From the NCBI RefSeq assembly GCF_002879865.1, contig NZ_PNXY01000016.1, positions 1 to 64,000 on the forward strand: a stretch of DNA of 64,000 nt. Reading direction: 5' to 3'. The translations under genes and the position numbers were made by a program. How positions within the stretch are numbered: the stretch's first letter is position 1; each line of letters opens with the position of its first letter. A model generated the notes under the pieces. That model saw only the letters and a list, made by a program, of their open reading frames with translations. It did no database searches and was not told the DNA's origin. Source of the DNA: Paraburkholderia rhynchosiae (lineage in GTDB: Bacteria > Pseudomonadota > Gammaproteobacteria > Burkholderiales > Burkholderiaceae). Positions 1-7,934 of the stretch are shown in pieces.

Positions 1-347
1 GAGCTTTGCGAAAATCTTGAAATATGGCCGGTGTCGCCATATGTTTCGCCGGCACAGCCCCTGACAGGTGGCAGTACTAGGCGATCTCCGCACCAAAAAT
101 GTTATCAACCTTCAGGCTGCGATGGATATGGAAGATCATCGCTCCGAAAACGACTTCTGCAGACCTTCCTTAACGCGCCGCCCAGGTTTCTGCGCCATCA
201 TCTCGAGCAGATAGTTTCGCACCGTCACGGCTCCCTATGACGTACGCGCCGCCGCGACTGCGACCAGATCGCAGGCGCCATAGATCAATATTCGTTCCGC
301 GAGTTCTACGACCCGCCAACAAACTGCATCGCGTAGCCAGACCGGGT
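1..347. other. No clear gene; possible gene tail
   Basis: I see no convincing complete gene here. On the minus strand a 31-codon frame (about 147-242) starts at GTG and reads TVRNYLLEMMAQKPGRRV before stopping. It looks protein-like and may be the tail of a decayed gene, but I do not recognise it. Confidence 0.3.
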
Positions 348-671
348 CTATCGAGGTGGCGTGGCCCTGCCGGTCACATTTGGCGCGCGTGGATCGGGGT
401 TCATATACAGGCTCGTGCCGTTCGCCCGCATGTTGTTGAGCGCCGGCCCCCAGCCGATGCCTCTTGTTGCGGAGACCGAGGTTCCCAGGCCCGCAATTGG
501 GCTGGCGCCGGCCCCCGTGCCCACACTGGTTGCCGCCGCGGCGCCCGCGCCGCTCACGCTGCCCCCGGCGTCGCCTGGCGGCTGAGCATGCGCAACGCCC
601 GTCGCACCGATCATTAGCGCTGCCACGACCGCGGACATCGACACCCAGATACTGCCCGTTACGTTCTTCAT
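348..671 (-). CDS. Small exported protein, function unknown
   Basis: This is a 107-residue protein. It has a typical signal peptide: a Lys near the start, a hydrophobic run (VSMSAVVAALMIGATG), and a likely signal peptidase I site after VAHA. The mature part is rich in Gly and Ala with no domain that I recognise, and it ends in a Pro/Arg-rich tail. I chose the ATG at 671 rather than the GTG at 686 because it places the Lys directly before the hydrophobic core. It is probably periplasmic or surface associated. Low-complexity composition means it could be fast evolving. No operon partner is evident. Confidence 0.55.
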   Translation of the reverse strand: MKNVTGSIWVSMSAVVAALMIGATGVAHAQPPGDAGGSVSGAGAAAATSVGTGAGASPIAGLGTSVSATRGIGWGPALNNMRANGTSLYMNPDPRAPNVTGRATPPR

Positions 672-728
672 ATCCCGCTCGATCACATTGTTGAACTACC
701 CGACGTGCGCCCCGGCATCGAACGCGCG

Positions 729-1079
729 TCAACCAGCCGGCTGACCCGCCGCTTGCGCGGGTGCTGCACCGGCCGACGTCTGCGCTGCGCTGGCGGAGTG
801 CTGCCCTGCAGCCGGGACACAGTCCGCGCGATACTCGGCTTGCAACTTCTGTTGCGCGTGGTCCAGATCGTCCGGGTAGGTGTTGGCGTCGTCGGGGTTG
901 TAACCGACCGCTTCCAACTCATTCAATTCCCGCATCAATTGCTTGTGCGTCACTTCGCCTTTCAACTGCACGAAAGGGTAGTCGTTGCATTGCTGTTGTG
1001 TGAGTCCCGGGGAGGCCATTGCCGACGCGCTGGCGATCAGAAGAAGGGTGGTGATCAGGGGTTTCGTTGTAAGCCACAT
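729..1079 (-). CDS. DUF4148 family exported protein
   Basis: This 116-residue protein has a signal peptide (LITTLLLIASASAMA) followed by a region of the DUF4148 type, seen as RELNELEAVGYNPDD, then a YP and a helix beginning LDHAQQKL. DUF4148 proteins are short, abundant in Burkholderiaceae and predicted periplasmic, and their function is not established. The C-terminal 30 residues are an Ala/Gln/Pro-rich tail that varies in the family. I chose the ATG at 1079 because the longer frame from 1106 adds residues before the signal peptide. It is transcribed away from the porin. Confidence 0.75.
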   Translation of the reverse strand: MWLTTKPLITTLLLIASASAMASPGLTQQQCNDYPFVQLKGEVTHKQLMRELNELEAVGYNPDDANTYPDDLDHAQQKLQAEYRADCVPAAGQHSASAAQTSAGAAPAQAAGQPAG

Positions 1080-1953
1080 TTTGATTCCATCGACGAGAAG
1101 GTTCAAGTCGTCCCGCGAACAATGCAGCGGGATGGCATCAGGCTAGTCGAGGCGACCTACCGGAGCGGCGTCAAAAAAATGAAACAGGTTTTATCCTTGC
1201 CCATCGCGATGATGCAGGCGAGGGGGCTCCCGTGGATCGGCCTCGTGTTTGTCGGGTGCCAACATGCCTTCCGTCGTGGGATCAGCAGGTTTGTCGGACG
1301 ATGGAAGGGTTGGGGTCGGTCATTACAGGCCCGCTCACTTTCGCTGGACTTAAAACACATCTGGAGCATGCGATTCTACCCGCCTCCGGCGCGTCGAACG
1401 CCGCGCTCTAACGAACGGACAAGTGTTCGCTGTCATTTCGCACACGGAAATAGTCCATTTCACCGCTTAAACGGAACCTATTTAAGCGTTATAAAATCGC
1501 AAATAAAGCGGATCCAATGCCGCATATAAAATAGAAGAATCGGCTTTCTGGCCGGTAAGAATACTTCCAAACTGGCGACGAATTAGATAGCGCCCGAGGC
1601 GACGAATACTCTATTGCGTGAATCGCTGTGAATTCGGGTTCATCCAGCAACCTCTTTTGGACTTTGGCAGTAAGGCTGGTTGAAAGCCGTCGCGCGCGGG
1701 CAACAGCACCATAAGCTGTAATGCGGCGCTTTATTCGCCCGCGATTGCGTTTTCGCCTTTATTTTTGTGTACTTACGCCACCTAAATCGCTTGGTTGCGA
1801 ATTCAGGAAATGACTGTTGCGCCATTCACGCGATTGGATAAGCGAATACGGGGAATACACTTCGCAACGGATCGTCACGCGGCCGGCGCAATCAGCGCAA
1901 TGGACGGCCCGCACCGAATGCGATTCTCGATGCATTGTCCCTGGAGTCATGAA
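1080..1953. promoter_or_regulatory. Long noncoding gap before the porin, with an inverted repeat
   Basis: No gene is recognised in this gap of about 870 bases. It separates the DUF4148 gene (minus) from the porin (plus) and should hold the promoters of both. AT content rises around 1440-1570. A perfect 8-bp inverted repeat, CGCTTAAA and TTTAAGCG with a 9-base spacer, lies at 1464-1488 and could be an operator or hairpin. A run GGAG at about 1942 serves as the porin ribosome binding site. Confidence 0.4.
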
Positions 1954-3105
1954 ATGAAAAGAACCCTCATCGCAGCAGGTCTCATGGGCGCGTTTGCGCT
2001 CAACGCACACGCACAAAGCAGCGTCACGTTGTACGGCACGCTCGACGCCGGCCTCGTGTATTCGAACAACCAGGGCGGCCACAGCAACTGGCAGCAAGGT
2101 AGCGGTTCGGTGTCGAACACGTACTTCGGCCTGCGCGGCAGCGAAGACCTGGGCGGCGGTCTGCACGCCATCTTCACGTTGGAGAGCGGCTTCAATCTGA
2201 ACAACGGCCAGTTCTCCGAAGGCAACACCATGTTCAACCGCCAGGCTTTGGTCGGCCTGAAGAGCGACCAGTTCGGTACGCTGACGCTCGGCCGTCAATA
2301 CGATTCGGTCGTCGACTATCTCGCGCCGCTGTCGGAGGCGGGCGCGGGCTACGGCAACAATCTCGCGGCCCACCCGTTCGATAACGACAACCTGGACAAC
2401 TCGTTCTCGATCAAGAACGCGGTCAAGTACACGAGTGCGAACTACGCGGGCCTGAAGTTCGGCGGGCTGTACGGCTTCAGCAATTCGGCCGGCCAGTTCT
2501 CGAACAATCGCGCGTGGAGCGCGGGCGCTTCGTATGACAATGGCCCGCTGAGCGTCGCAGCGGCTTACCTGCAACTGAACAACTCGGGCAGCTCGAATCT
2601 GAGCGGCGCGGTCTCGCAGGGCGACGGCACCGCGCAGGTCGCGGCTAACCTGCAGCGCACGTTCGGTGCGGGCATCAACTACTCGTACGGTCCGGCAACG
2701 GCGGGCTTCGTGTACACGCATACGCAACTGGACGGCATCACCGGCATCGACGTCGGCGGCGCGACACTGCCCGGCATCGCCGGCACGAACCTGCATCTGG
2801 ACAACTACGAGGTAAACGGCCGTTACGCGCTGACGCCGGCCATGAGCCTCGCGGCTTCGTACACGTTCACGGACGGCAAGATGTCGGGCGCTAACGGCTC
2901 GGGCGATCCGAAGTGGCATACGGTGTCACTGCAAGGCGACTACTCGCTGAGCAAGCGTACCGACGTCTACGTCGAAGGCGTGTATCAGCATGCATCGGGC
3001 GAACTCGGCAACTTCGGTTCGAACGTGGCGGCGATCAACACGCTCGCGCCGTCGTCGACCGGTAACCAGATCGCCGCGGCTGTCGGCTTGCGTCACCGCT
3101 TCTAG
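1954..3105 (+). CDS. General diffusion porin (gram-negative porin family)
   Basis: This is a 383-residue outer-membrane porin of the Burkholderia/Neisseria type (OmpC-like trimeric beta-barrel), allowing passive diffusion of small hydrophilic solutes. The start MKRTLIAAGLMGAFA with cleavage after AHA is a standard signal peptide. The mature N-terminus QSSVTLYGTLDAGL is the family hallmark, GLRGSEDLGGGLHAIFTLE is another conserved stretch, and the chain ends in Phe (GLRHRF), the C-terminal barrel signal. I chose the ATG at 1954, with GGAG about 8 bases upstream, over longer in-frame starts. A strong hairpin terminator follows, so the gene is probably monocistronic. Length fits the family (350-400). 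Confidence 0.93.
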   Translation: MKRTLIAAGLMGAFALNAHAQSSVTLYGTLDAGLVYSNNQGGHSNWQQGSGSVSNTYFGLRGSEDLGGGLHAIFTLESGFNLNNGQFSEGNTMFNRQALVGLKSDQFGTLTLGRQYDSVVDYLAPLSEAGAGYGNNLAAHPFDNDNLDNSFSIKNAVKYTSANYAGLKFGGLYGFSNSAGQFSNNRAWSAGASYDNGPLSVAAAYLQLNNSGSSNLSGAVSQGDGTAQVAANLQRTFGAGINYSYGPATAGFVYTHTQLDGITGIDVGGATLPGIAGTNLHLDNYEVNGRYALTPAMSLAASYTFTDGKMSGANGSGDPKWHTVSLQGDYSLSKRTDVYVEGVYQHASGELGNFGSNVAAINTLAPSSTGNQIAAAVGLRHRF

Positions 3106-3155
3106 ATTTCCACGCACTGCTTGCAGCGCGGGCCTGGCAATTCGCGCTGCCTTCT

Positions 3156-3190
3156 AACCCGCACGTTACACGGGGACGTCGCGGGTTTTT
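3156..3190 (+). terminator. Intrinsic terminator of the porin gene
   Basis: AACCCGC pairs with GCGGGTT; an inner ACGT pairs with ACGT, with one bulged C. A run of Ts follows directly. It starts about 50 bases after the porin stop codon. Confidence 0.8.
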
Positions 3191-3191
3191 C

Positions 3192-3725
3192 ATGGACGCG
3201 ACGTTTCAGCCTGTAACGAAGGTCGCCTGCTGCCAGGTACCCCTGGAGATCGTTCAGGTCGACCAAACACAAGCGGGCGTGCTGCTGGTGAGCCAGTACG
3301 ACAGACGGATGATCGGCCGTCAGTGGCTGACCATCGCGCTGTACGTGGCGACGACGGCAACGGTGGGATCGCTCCTGACCAGAGCGGCACTATGCAAGGA
3401 GCCTTGGCTTGCGAAGATAGAGGCGGACGCGGATTCGCCGAGGCGTGGAATTCAGGAAGTTCTACATCTCGGCAACGCTGCCGAGTTTAAAAGCAGGGCG
3501 CTTCGCAGCGGGTGCCGCGAATACGGCATTGACCTCGTGTATCGGCCTGCGGGACGTCCCATTTCGGTGGCCATATAGAGCGCCTGAACCGGACTTTCAT
3601 GGAACGGGTGCGGGGTCTGCGGAGGGTGACCGGATCGTTCCCGAAAGGGCGCAAAGCGCGACAGTCCGAAAAGACGGCCGCACTAACGCTGCGTGAGTTT
3701 GAGCAATGGCTCGCGATTGAAGTCC
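3192..3725 (+). pseudogene. Fragment of a Mu/TniA-type DDE transposase, frameshifted
   Basis: The frame 3192-3556 resembles the catalytic core of Mu/TniA-like integrases: PLEIVQVDQTQA (normally VDHTQAD), DRRMIGRQWLTIALYVAT, then VLHLGNAAEFKSRALRSGC. Near 3557 the frame shifts by one base and the match continues as HFGGHIERLNRTFMERV, then SPKGRKARQSEKTAALTLREFEQW read with small changes. Both ends of the roughly 600-residue protein are missing. It begins exactly after the porin terminator, so an insertion probably landed there and then decayed. Residue identities are from family memory, not an alignment. Confidence 0.75.
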
Positions 3726-3735
3726 GAGATTCATC

Positions 3736-4011
3736 ATGTGGATTTGCCTTTCGGACAGCTTCCTTTTTCGTGTCGCGAGCGACCAAGACCGGACCGCTCT
3801 GATGGTAGGCGCGCGCCGCCGCGGCGACATCGAAGCAGTCTTTGGCGACAAATATCCGATCACTACGCTCCCGGGCCGCGACTACCAGTTCCGCGCATTC
3901 ATTCCGCGCCCCGTTGTTGGACATGGAGACCGGAGCTATCCCTGCATGTTAGCCGTGATCGAGTCCCGGCGTCGCGTTGGTGCAGAGTGTTTTCAATGCT
4001 GGTCTTCTTGA
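3736..4011 (+). pseudogene. Conserved small protein, C-terminus replaced
   Basis: The first 60 residues (MWICLSDSFLFRVASD, then RARRRGDIEAVF, then DYQFRAFIPRPVV) match a widespread small proteobacterial family of about 80-85 residues that normally starts MW(V/I)xLNDAFLSIV and has RARRxGDIExVFP. Family function is unknown to me. After PRPVVG the normal ending, which includes a DYxNFK motif, is absent and the reading frame runs into unrelated sequence. I read it as a decayed copy. It follows the transposase remnant without a gap. Confidence 0.55.
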
Positions 4012-4020
4012 CCAGTTCAT

Positions 4021-4230
4021 TCATGGCTCGTCCCTTTTTGTTTGCGTCGCGCGCTTTTTGGGGGCTCGCGAGATAACAACCATTCCCGGCAGCACGATAT
4101 CAACGCGGCCTCCCGCAGCCGCTGCCAGACAGCGCGCGGCAGAATCTGCGACAGCATGAATCAGCGCGGACGTTGGAACGCTTGCTCGCTCAAGCGCGCG
4201 GGCTGACTCAATCAGGTCTCGGGTAGACAT
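4021..4230 (-). CDS. Hypothetical small protein
   Basis: This frame of 69 residues begins MSTRDLIESARALERA and ends with a Lys/Arg-rich tail (RAPKKRATQTKRDEP). The first half predicts as amphipathic helices with an Ala-rich stretch (HAVADSAARCLAAAAGG), followed by a short hydrophobic strand (VDIVLPGMVVI). No family was recognised. The composition is protein-like and codon positions look GC3-rich, so I think it is a real or recently real gene. A weak GAGG precedes the ATG. Neighbouring small genes on the same strand are frameshifted. Confidence 0.4.
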   Translation of the reverse strand: MSTRDLIESARALERASVPTSALIHAVADSAARCLAAAAGGRVDIVLPGMVVISRAPKKRATQTKRDEP

Positions 4231-4412
4231 TGGGCCTCGCTTCGGAGCTTGCGATTCACCCCTGAAGGTATCCCGGGATAGGAACCGCCTCATATTTCGA
4301 TGTATTCAGGGTGGCCACCGCGCGATCATTGAATATCTCGCAGATAACGCGCCCCCTCTCTTTCTCGCGAATCGCCCAGCTTGCGGTGCGCGCGCCAGAC
4401 TCCGCGTGAACA

Positions 4413-4573
4413 TCAGTTGACCGGGCGACTGCGTAGTTTTACGTACGTCAGGGCCTTCCTGGCCATCGCGCGAGCGGCATCCATTTCGTGTTCGTGATAC
4501 GCAATGCACGCGGCCAGCAGGATTTCGATTGGAGGCTCTGACCATGAACGTCGATCAGTTCAGCGGTATCCAT
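4413..4573 (-). pseudogene. Frameshifted small gene
   Basis: Two frames on the minus strand read as one protein if one base is restored near 4535. The first is MDTAELIDVHGQ; the second is EPPIEILLAACIAYHEHEMD, continuing with ARAMARKALTYVKLRSRPVN and a stop. The product would be about 53 residues, mostly helical. The start overlaps the end of the upstream small gene by 19 bases, with AAGGGA in front, which suggests translational coupling. The function is unknown to me. Confidence 0.4.
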
Positions 4574-4814
4574 AAGTCCCTTGGCCGCTGCGTCATCCTC
4601 TTATTCACGCCGCTTTTGCACCAATCCTGCGCCTCACCGCTCCCATCGCCGTAGCATGCGATGCCGGTATTCGAATCGAAGTAGCCAACGTCGGCGCGCA
4701 CTTCAGTGCTGTAGGTGGAGTCGCGGAACATGTACACGCTGCGATCCGGACTGGTTACGATAGCCGTCACGTGGCCAGTTGCGACAACGCGGCTTTTGCC
4801 TGGCTCAGATTCAT
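4555..4814 (-). pseudogene. Small conserved-looking gene with a frameshift near its start
   Basis: An ATG at 4814 with a good site (AGGGG, 8 bases upstream) opens MNLSQAKAALSQLAT and then stops. One base out of frame the reading continues VTAIVTSPDRSVYMFRDSTY, with YFDSNTGIACYGDGSG later, and ends WIPLN at 4555. Joined, it would be a protein of about 86 residues. Alternatively translation could begin at the GTG at 4770. I favour a frameshift because the short upstream peptide has the better ribosome site. The family was not recognised. Confidence 0.45.
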
Positions 4815-4995
4815 TGAAGTATCCCCTTAGGAGGACTGCTGAACCCGCCGATCGTTAGTCGTTTATGTCGTAAGCATTCCCATTGATCAGCGAAGCGGAT
4901 GCTTACGGAAGCCTTGGCGTGGCCTGGCGTCGAACAGGGGAATCTCCTGTAGGTCGGCTATGACGCCCCACACCTTGACGTAAGCGTCGTGCAAG

Positions 4996-5076
4996 TTATG
5001 GCTGCGTGAAAGCGGCCGGCGACAGATAGTCCAAACGCTCCTGTGTGCGCTGCCGGTTATCAAAGATCTCGGCATC
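4996..5076 (-). pseudogene. Tail of an IS3-family transposase (OrfB)
   Basis: The minus strand reads EIFDNRQRTQERLDYLSPAA followed by FTQP and a stop. This is the typical C-terminal end of IS3-family OrfB (YNRQRxQxxLGYLSPAxF). Nothing upstream of it remains. It is a relic only. Confidence 0.65.
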
Positions 5077-5148
5077 ACGCGATCCGCATGCGGCATTCGA
5101 GCGAACGTTGTCTTCGGAACGATCGATGTCGGCTGGTTATCAAGGGAC

Positions 5149-5186
5149 GCGGGCGGAAAGCCCGCAACTGCCTAAAGCACAGTTGC
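5149..5186 (-). terminator. Paired hairpins downstream of the citrate-lyase-like operon
   Basis: GCGGGC/GCCCGC (5149-5165) and GCAACTG/CAGTTGC (5164-5186) form two adjacent hairpins 40 bases after the stop codon of the minus-strand operon. There is no T-run, so termination is only suggested. Confidence 0.35.
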
Positions 5187-5224
5187 CACGTCGTTGCCTT
5201 GCCCCGCGCCGGTAAGACTCGCGC

Positions 5225-7924
5225 TCAGGCCACGAAGCGGCAGTGGGACGCGGGCGTGCGCGTGTCCATGTTGCGTCCGCGGTTGAGATGATCGTCGATT
5301 TCCGCCGCGCAGCCGAGCATGCGCGGATAAAGGAAGATCGTGAACGCGGCAGTCTCCAGATCGGACTCGCTGAATTCACCGCGTCGCAGCGGCTGCCACA
5401 GCATCTTCAGCAGCAATGCGGCGATCACCGCATCGACATTGACGCAATAGACGTTGCGCGAGACACCTGCGTCGAACAACGCCTGCACCAGCTCGCGATA
5501 GTACGCATGGAACACGTTGTATTCACCGCGCTTCTCGCTCAAGTCGGCGATGAACACTTCGCGCGGGTCGTGGTTGACCGGTCTGTCCTTGAACACCGGA
5601 TGGTTCACGCCCGGAAGCTTCGCAATGTCGAGGCTGCCCACATGTTTCTGCCGCGCCTTGTACTGCGCGTATCGCTCGACGGAGCGTTCGGCGAGCGAGC
5701 GCAGGTCCACACCGTGGCCGGGCTTCGACGGATCGTCCAGCGCGGTTTCCTTGAAAGTATCAATCAGGAACGCGATGCCCTCGTACCCGTTCCCGCCGTG
5801 CGCGTAGCCGGTATGCGAGAGAAAGCCGACAAGCGCCTTGTTGAGCTGCACGCGCTCGGGGCCTTCCGGACCGTCGGCGGATACCGCGCCCTTCGCGCCC
5901 TGCGCCGAGATCGCGCCCGGACCGTTGGTGAGCAGCAGGCCGACGAGCGTTCTGAAGGCGAACAGGTCGTCGGGGCCGGGCTTCACGTTGAGCAGCGCGG
6001 CGAAGCCGATTTCGGTGAGACTGCGCTCGTTCAGCAATTCGTCGGTGGAGAAGCCGCAGAAACCGTCCGGGCCATGCCGCGACGCATCGGCCGATGCACC
6101 GATCAGCGTCCCGAACAGCATGCTCCACCAGGGCAGGCTTTCGGCGGTCACGCGCGAGATGCGTTTGCGCATGAGCGGGCCCCACGCCAGCGTCGTCGTG
6201 ATTGCGGCCAGCACCGCGTCGCCGGTCGGGTGAGCGGTCTGCGACGTCAGCCAGCGGACGAACGCCGATTTCGCGCCGCGCGCGGCGAGTCCCGCGAGCA
6301 TTGCTTCGGCGAGCGGATCGCGAGAGTCGGCGAAGAATTGTCCACAGCCGCTTGTGTCGATGCGTGCGACGTCGAAGGCTTCGTTCAGCGCGTCGGCAAG
6401 ACCAGCGGCCGCAAAACGATCGATCAGCCACTTGGCCGCGTCCCGCGCTGCGCGCTGACGTTTCGGCCCGACGATCGACGCCGCAGCCGCGAGAATTGCA
6501 TTCGGGGCGTTGCCGGCTTCGCGTGCTGCCTGCGCCGCCGCGAGTTCCGGCCTGCCGTGCAGGTTGACGAATGCGGCGATCGCGACATCGATGAGTTTTT
6601 CGTCGTTCTCGCCGCCGAATTCGTGCAGCAGGGCGAGGCCGACGTTCGCTTCGAGCGAACGCGTCGCCGCCTCCAGCATCGACGCGCCGTGCAGGCTGCT
6701 CGCCTGCGTCTTCGCGTCCATCTGCGACGCGCCCGATGCGTCCTTGAGCGCCTGGCGCGGAGCGATCACGCCGATCTGTCGATTGACCTGATGGACCTGC
6801 TCGTTGTACGGCGCAACAGCTTCCACGACCGGAATCGCGAGGCCGTCCGGCAGCGCGATGCCCTGATCGGAGCCGAACCACGGCTTGAGTGCGAGACTGC
6901 CCTCCGAGTCGAAATCGGGCATCGTCGCGTTGGCGTACATCACGGCGCTCAGTGCGGCGGGGATATACGCGATGTTCGTCACGACGGCACCTTTCGTCGT
7001 GCAGCATGGGTCATCCGGCGTGAAGAGGCGCTCGACGCCGAACTGCTGCATGAACCAGCGTTCCTTGGCTTGCGCATCGTCGGCGCCGCCAGCCATCGCG
7101 CCGGCGTGTCCCACTGCCCGCGTGAGGCGGCTCTTCCACCGTCCCACGACGCACGCGACGACCGGCTTCGTGAAGACCGCATCGGCCTCGTAGTAGCCAC
7201 CCGGTTCGCAGTAGAGCACAGCGGCCTTGCTGCGCGCATCGTTGGCGAGCGCGAACGCGAATTCCGGCGCGGCATAGTGGATATAGACGTCCTTGCCGCT
7301 CGAGATGACCGTTGACGTGCCCCAGCCACCCATACGCAGGTATTGCGCAATCGTCGTGCTGAAGCCACCGGAGTTGGAGAAGATCGCGATCGAGCCCTTG
7401 CGCAGCGAATCGTCAGGATTGTCGCCGCCGAGCGCTCCGCCGATCCTCACGCGATTCCACGAATCTGCGACGCCGAGGCCGTTGGCGCCGAAGATGTCGA
7501 TGCCCGCCTGCTGGCCCATCGCGCGGATTTCGCGGGCGTCGTGGACCGCGATCTTCTCGGTGATGATGAAAATTTTCCGCAGCTCGGGATTCACGCGAAT
7601 CAGTTCAGCGACGCCATCGCGGGCTGCGGACGGCGGCAGGTAAACGACGCCGCAGTTGAACCGGTGTCCCGCCTGCAGCCCCTCGCGGACGTTGTTGTAG
7701 ACGGGGATATCGCCGGCCGGCGTCGCGAGCACTTGACCGCACTTGCCCGGCGCCGTGCCGAATACGACGTTACCGCCCGAGAATGCGTGACTCACGGGCG
7801 TCACGTCCGACGATTCACCGCCCAGGATGTTGAGCACGCACACGCGATCCTCGCGCGTGGCGATCTGCGCGAGCGAATTGATGCCGACGAAATACTTGAA
7901 CGTATTGCTGCCTTGCTTGTACAT
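5225..7924 (-). CDS. ATP-citrate-lyase-like large subunit (CoA ligase plus citrate-synthase-like lyase)
   Basis: This 899-residue cytosolic protein has two parts. The N-terminal half resembles succinyl-CoA synthetase alpha and ATP-citrate lyase: a CoA-binding Rossmann region, SNSGGFSTTIAQYL near residue 185, and the phosphohistidine loop GHAGA with His about residue 273. The C-terminal half resembles the citrate-synthase-like lyase module, with GYAHGGNGYEGIAFLID, then GVNHPVFK in place of the usual GxGHRVxK, and NVDAVIAALLLKML. Expected chemistry is ATP- and CoA-dependent cleavage of citrate or a related acid to an acyl-CoA and an oxoacid. At 899 residues it is far longer than the roughly 600 of bacterial AclB. 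The ATG at 7924 follows GAGGAG, 10 bases after its partner's stop. Confidence 0.75.
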   Translation of the reverse strand: MYKQGSNTFKYFVGINSLAQIATREDRVCVLNILGGESSDVTPVSHAFSGGNVVFGTAPGKCGQVLATPAGDIPVYNNVREGLQAGHRFNCGVVYLPPSAARDGVAELIRVNPELRKIFIITEKIAVHDAREIRAMGQQAGIDIFGANGLGVADSWNRVRIGGALGGDNPDDSLRKGSIAIFSNSGGFSTTIAQYLRMGGWGTSTVISSGKDVYIHYAAPEFAFALANDARSKAAVLYCEPGGYYEADAVFTKPVVACVVGRWKSRLTRAVGHAGAMAGGADDAQAKERWFMQQFGVERLFTPDDPCCTTKGAVVTNIAYIPAALSAVMYANATMPDFDSEGSLALKPWFGSDQGIALPDGLAIPVVEAVAPYNEQVHQVNRQIGVIAPRQALKDASGASQMDAKTQASSLHGASMLEAATRSLEANVGLALLHEFGGENDEKLIDVAIAAFVNLHGRPELAAAQAAREAGNAPNAILAAAASIVGPKRQRAARDAAKWLIDRFAAAGLADALNEAFDVARIDTSGCGQFFADSRDPLAEAMLAGLAARGAKSAFVRWLTSQTAHPTGDAVLAAITTTLAWGPLMRKRISRVTAESLPWWSMLFGTLIGASADASRHGPDGFCGFSTDELLNERSLTEIGFAALLNVKPGPDDLFAFRTLVGLLLTNGPGAISAQGAKGAVSADGPEGPERVQLNKALVGFLSHTGYAHGGNGYEGIAFLIDTFKETALDDPSKPGHGVDLRSLAERSVERYAQYKARQKHVGSLDIAKLPGVNHPVFKDRPVNHDPREVFIADLSEKRGEYNVFHAYYRELVQALFDAGVSRNVYCVNVDAVIAALLLKMLWQPLRRGEFSESDLETAAFTIFLYPRMLGCAAEIDDHLNRGRNMDTRTPASHCRFVA

Positions 7925-7934
7925 GTCGATCTCC

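Noticed and set aside
1759..2919. 386-codon minus-strand frame opposite the porin
   Set aside because: The porin on the plus strand has a signal peptide, family motifs and terminal Phe; the opposite frame is high-GC shadow.
5243..7315. 690-codon plus-strand frame opposite the lyase subunit
   Set aside because: It mirrors the codon pattern of the minus-strand gene, is rich in Arg/Ala without family motifs, and the opposite frame has clear conserved domains.
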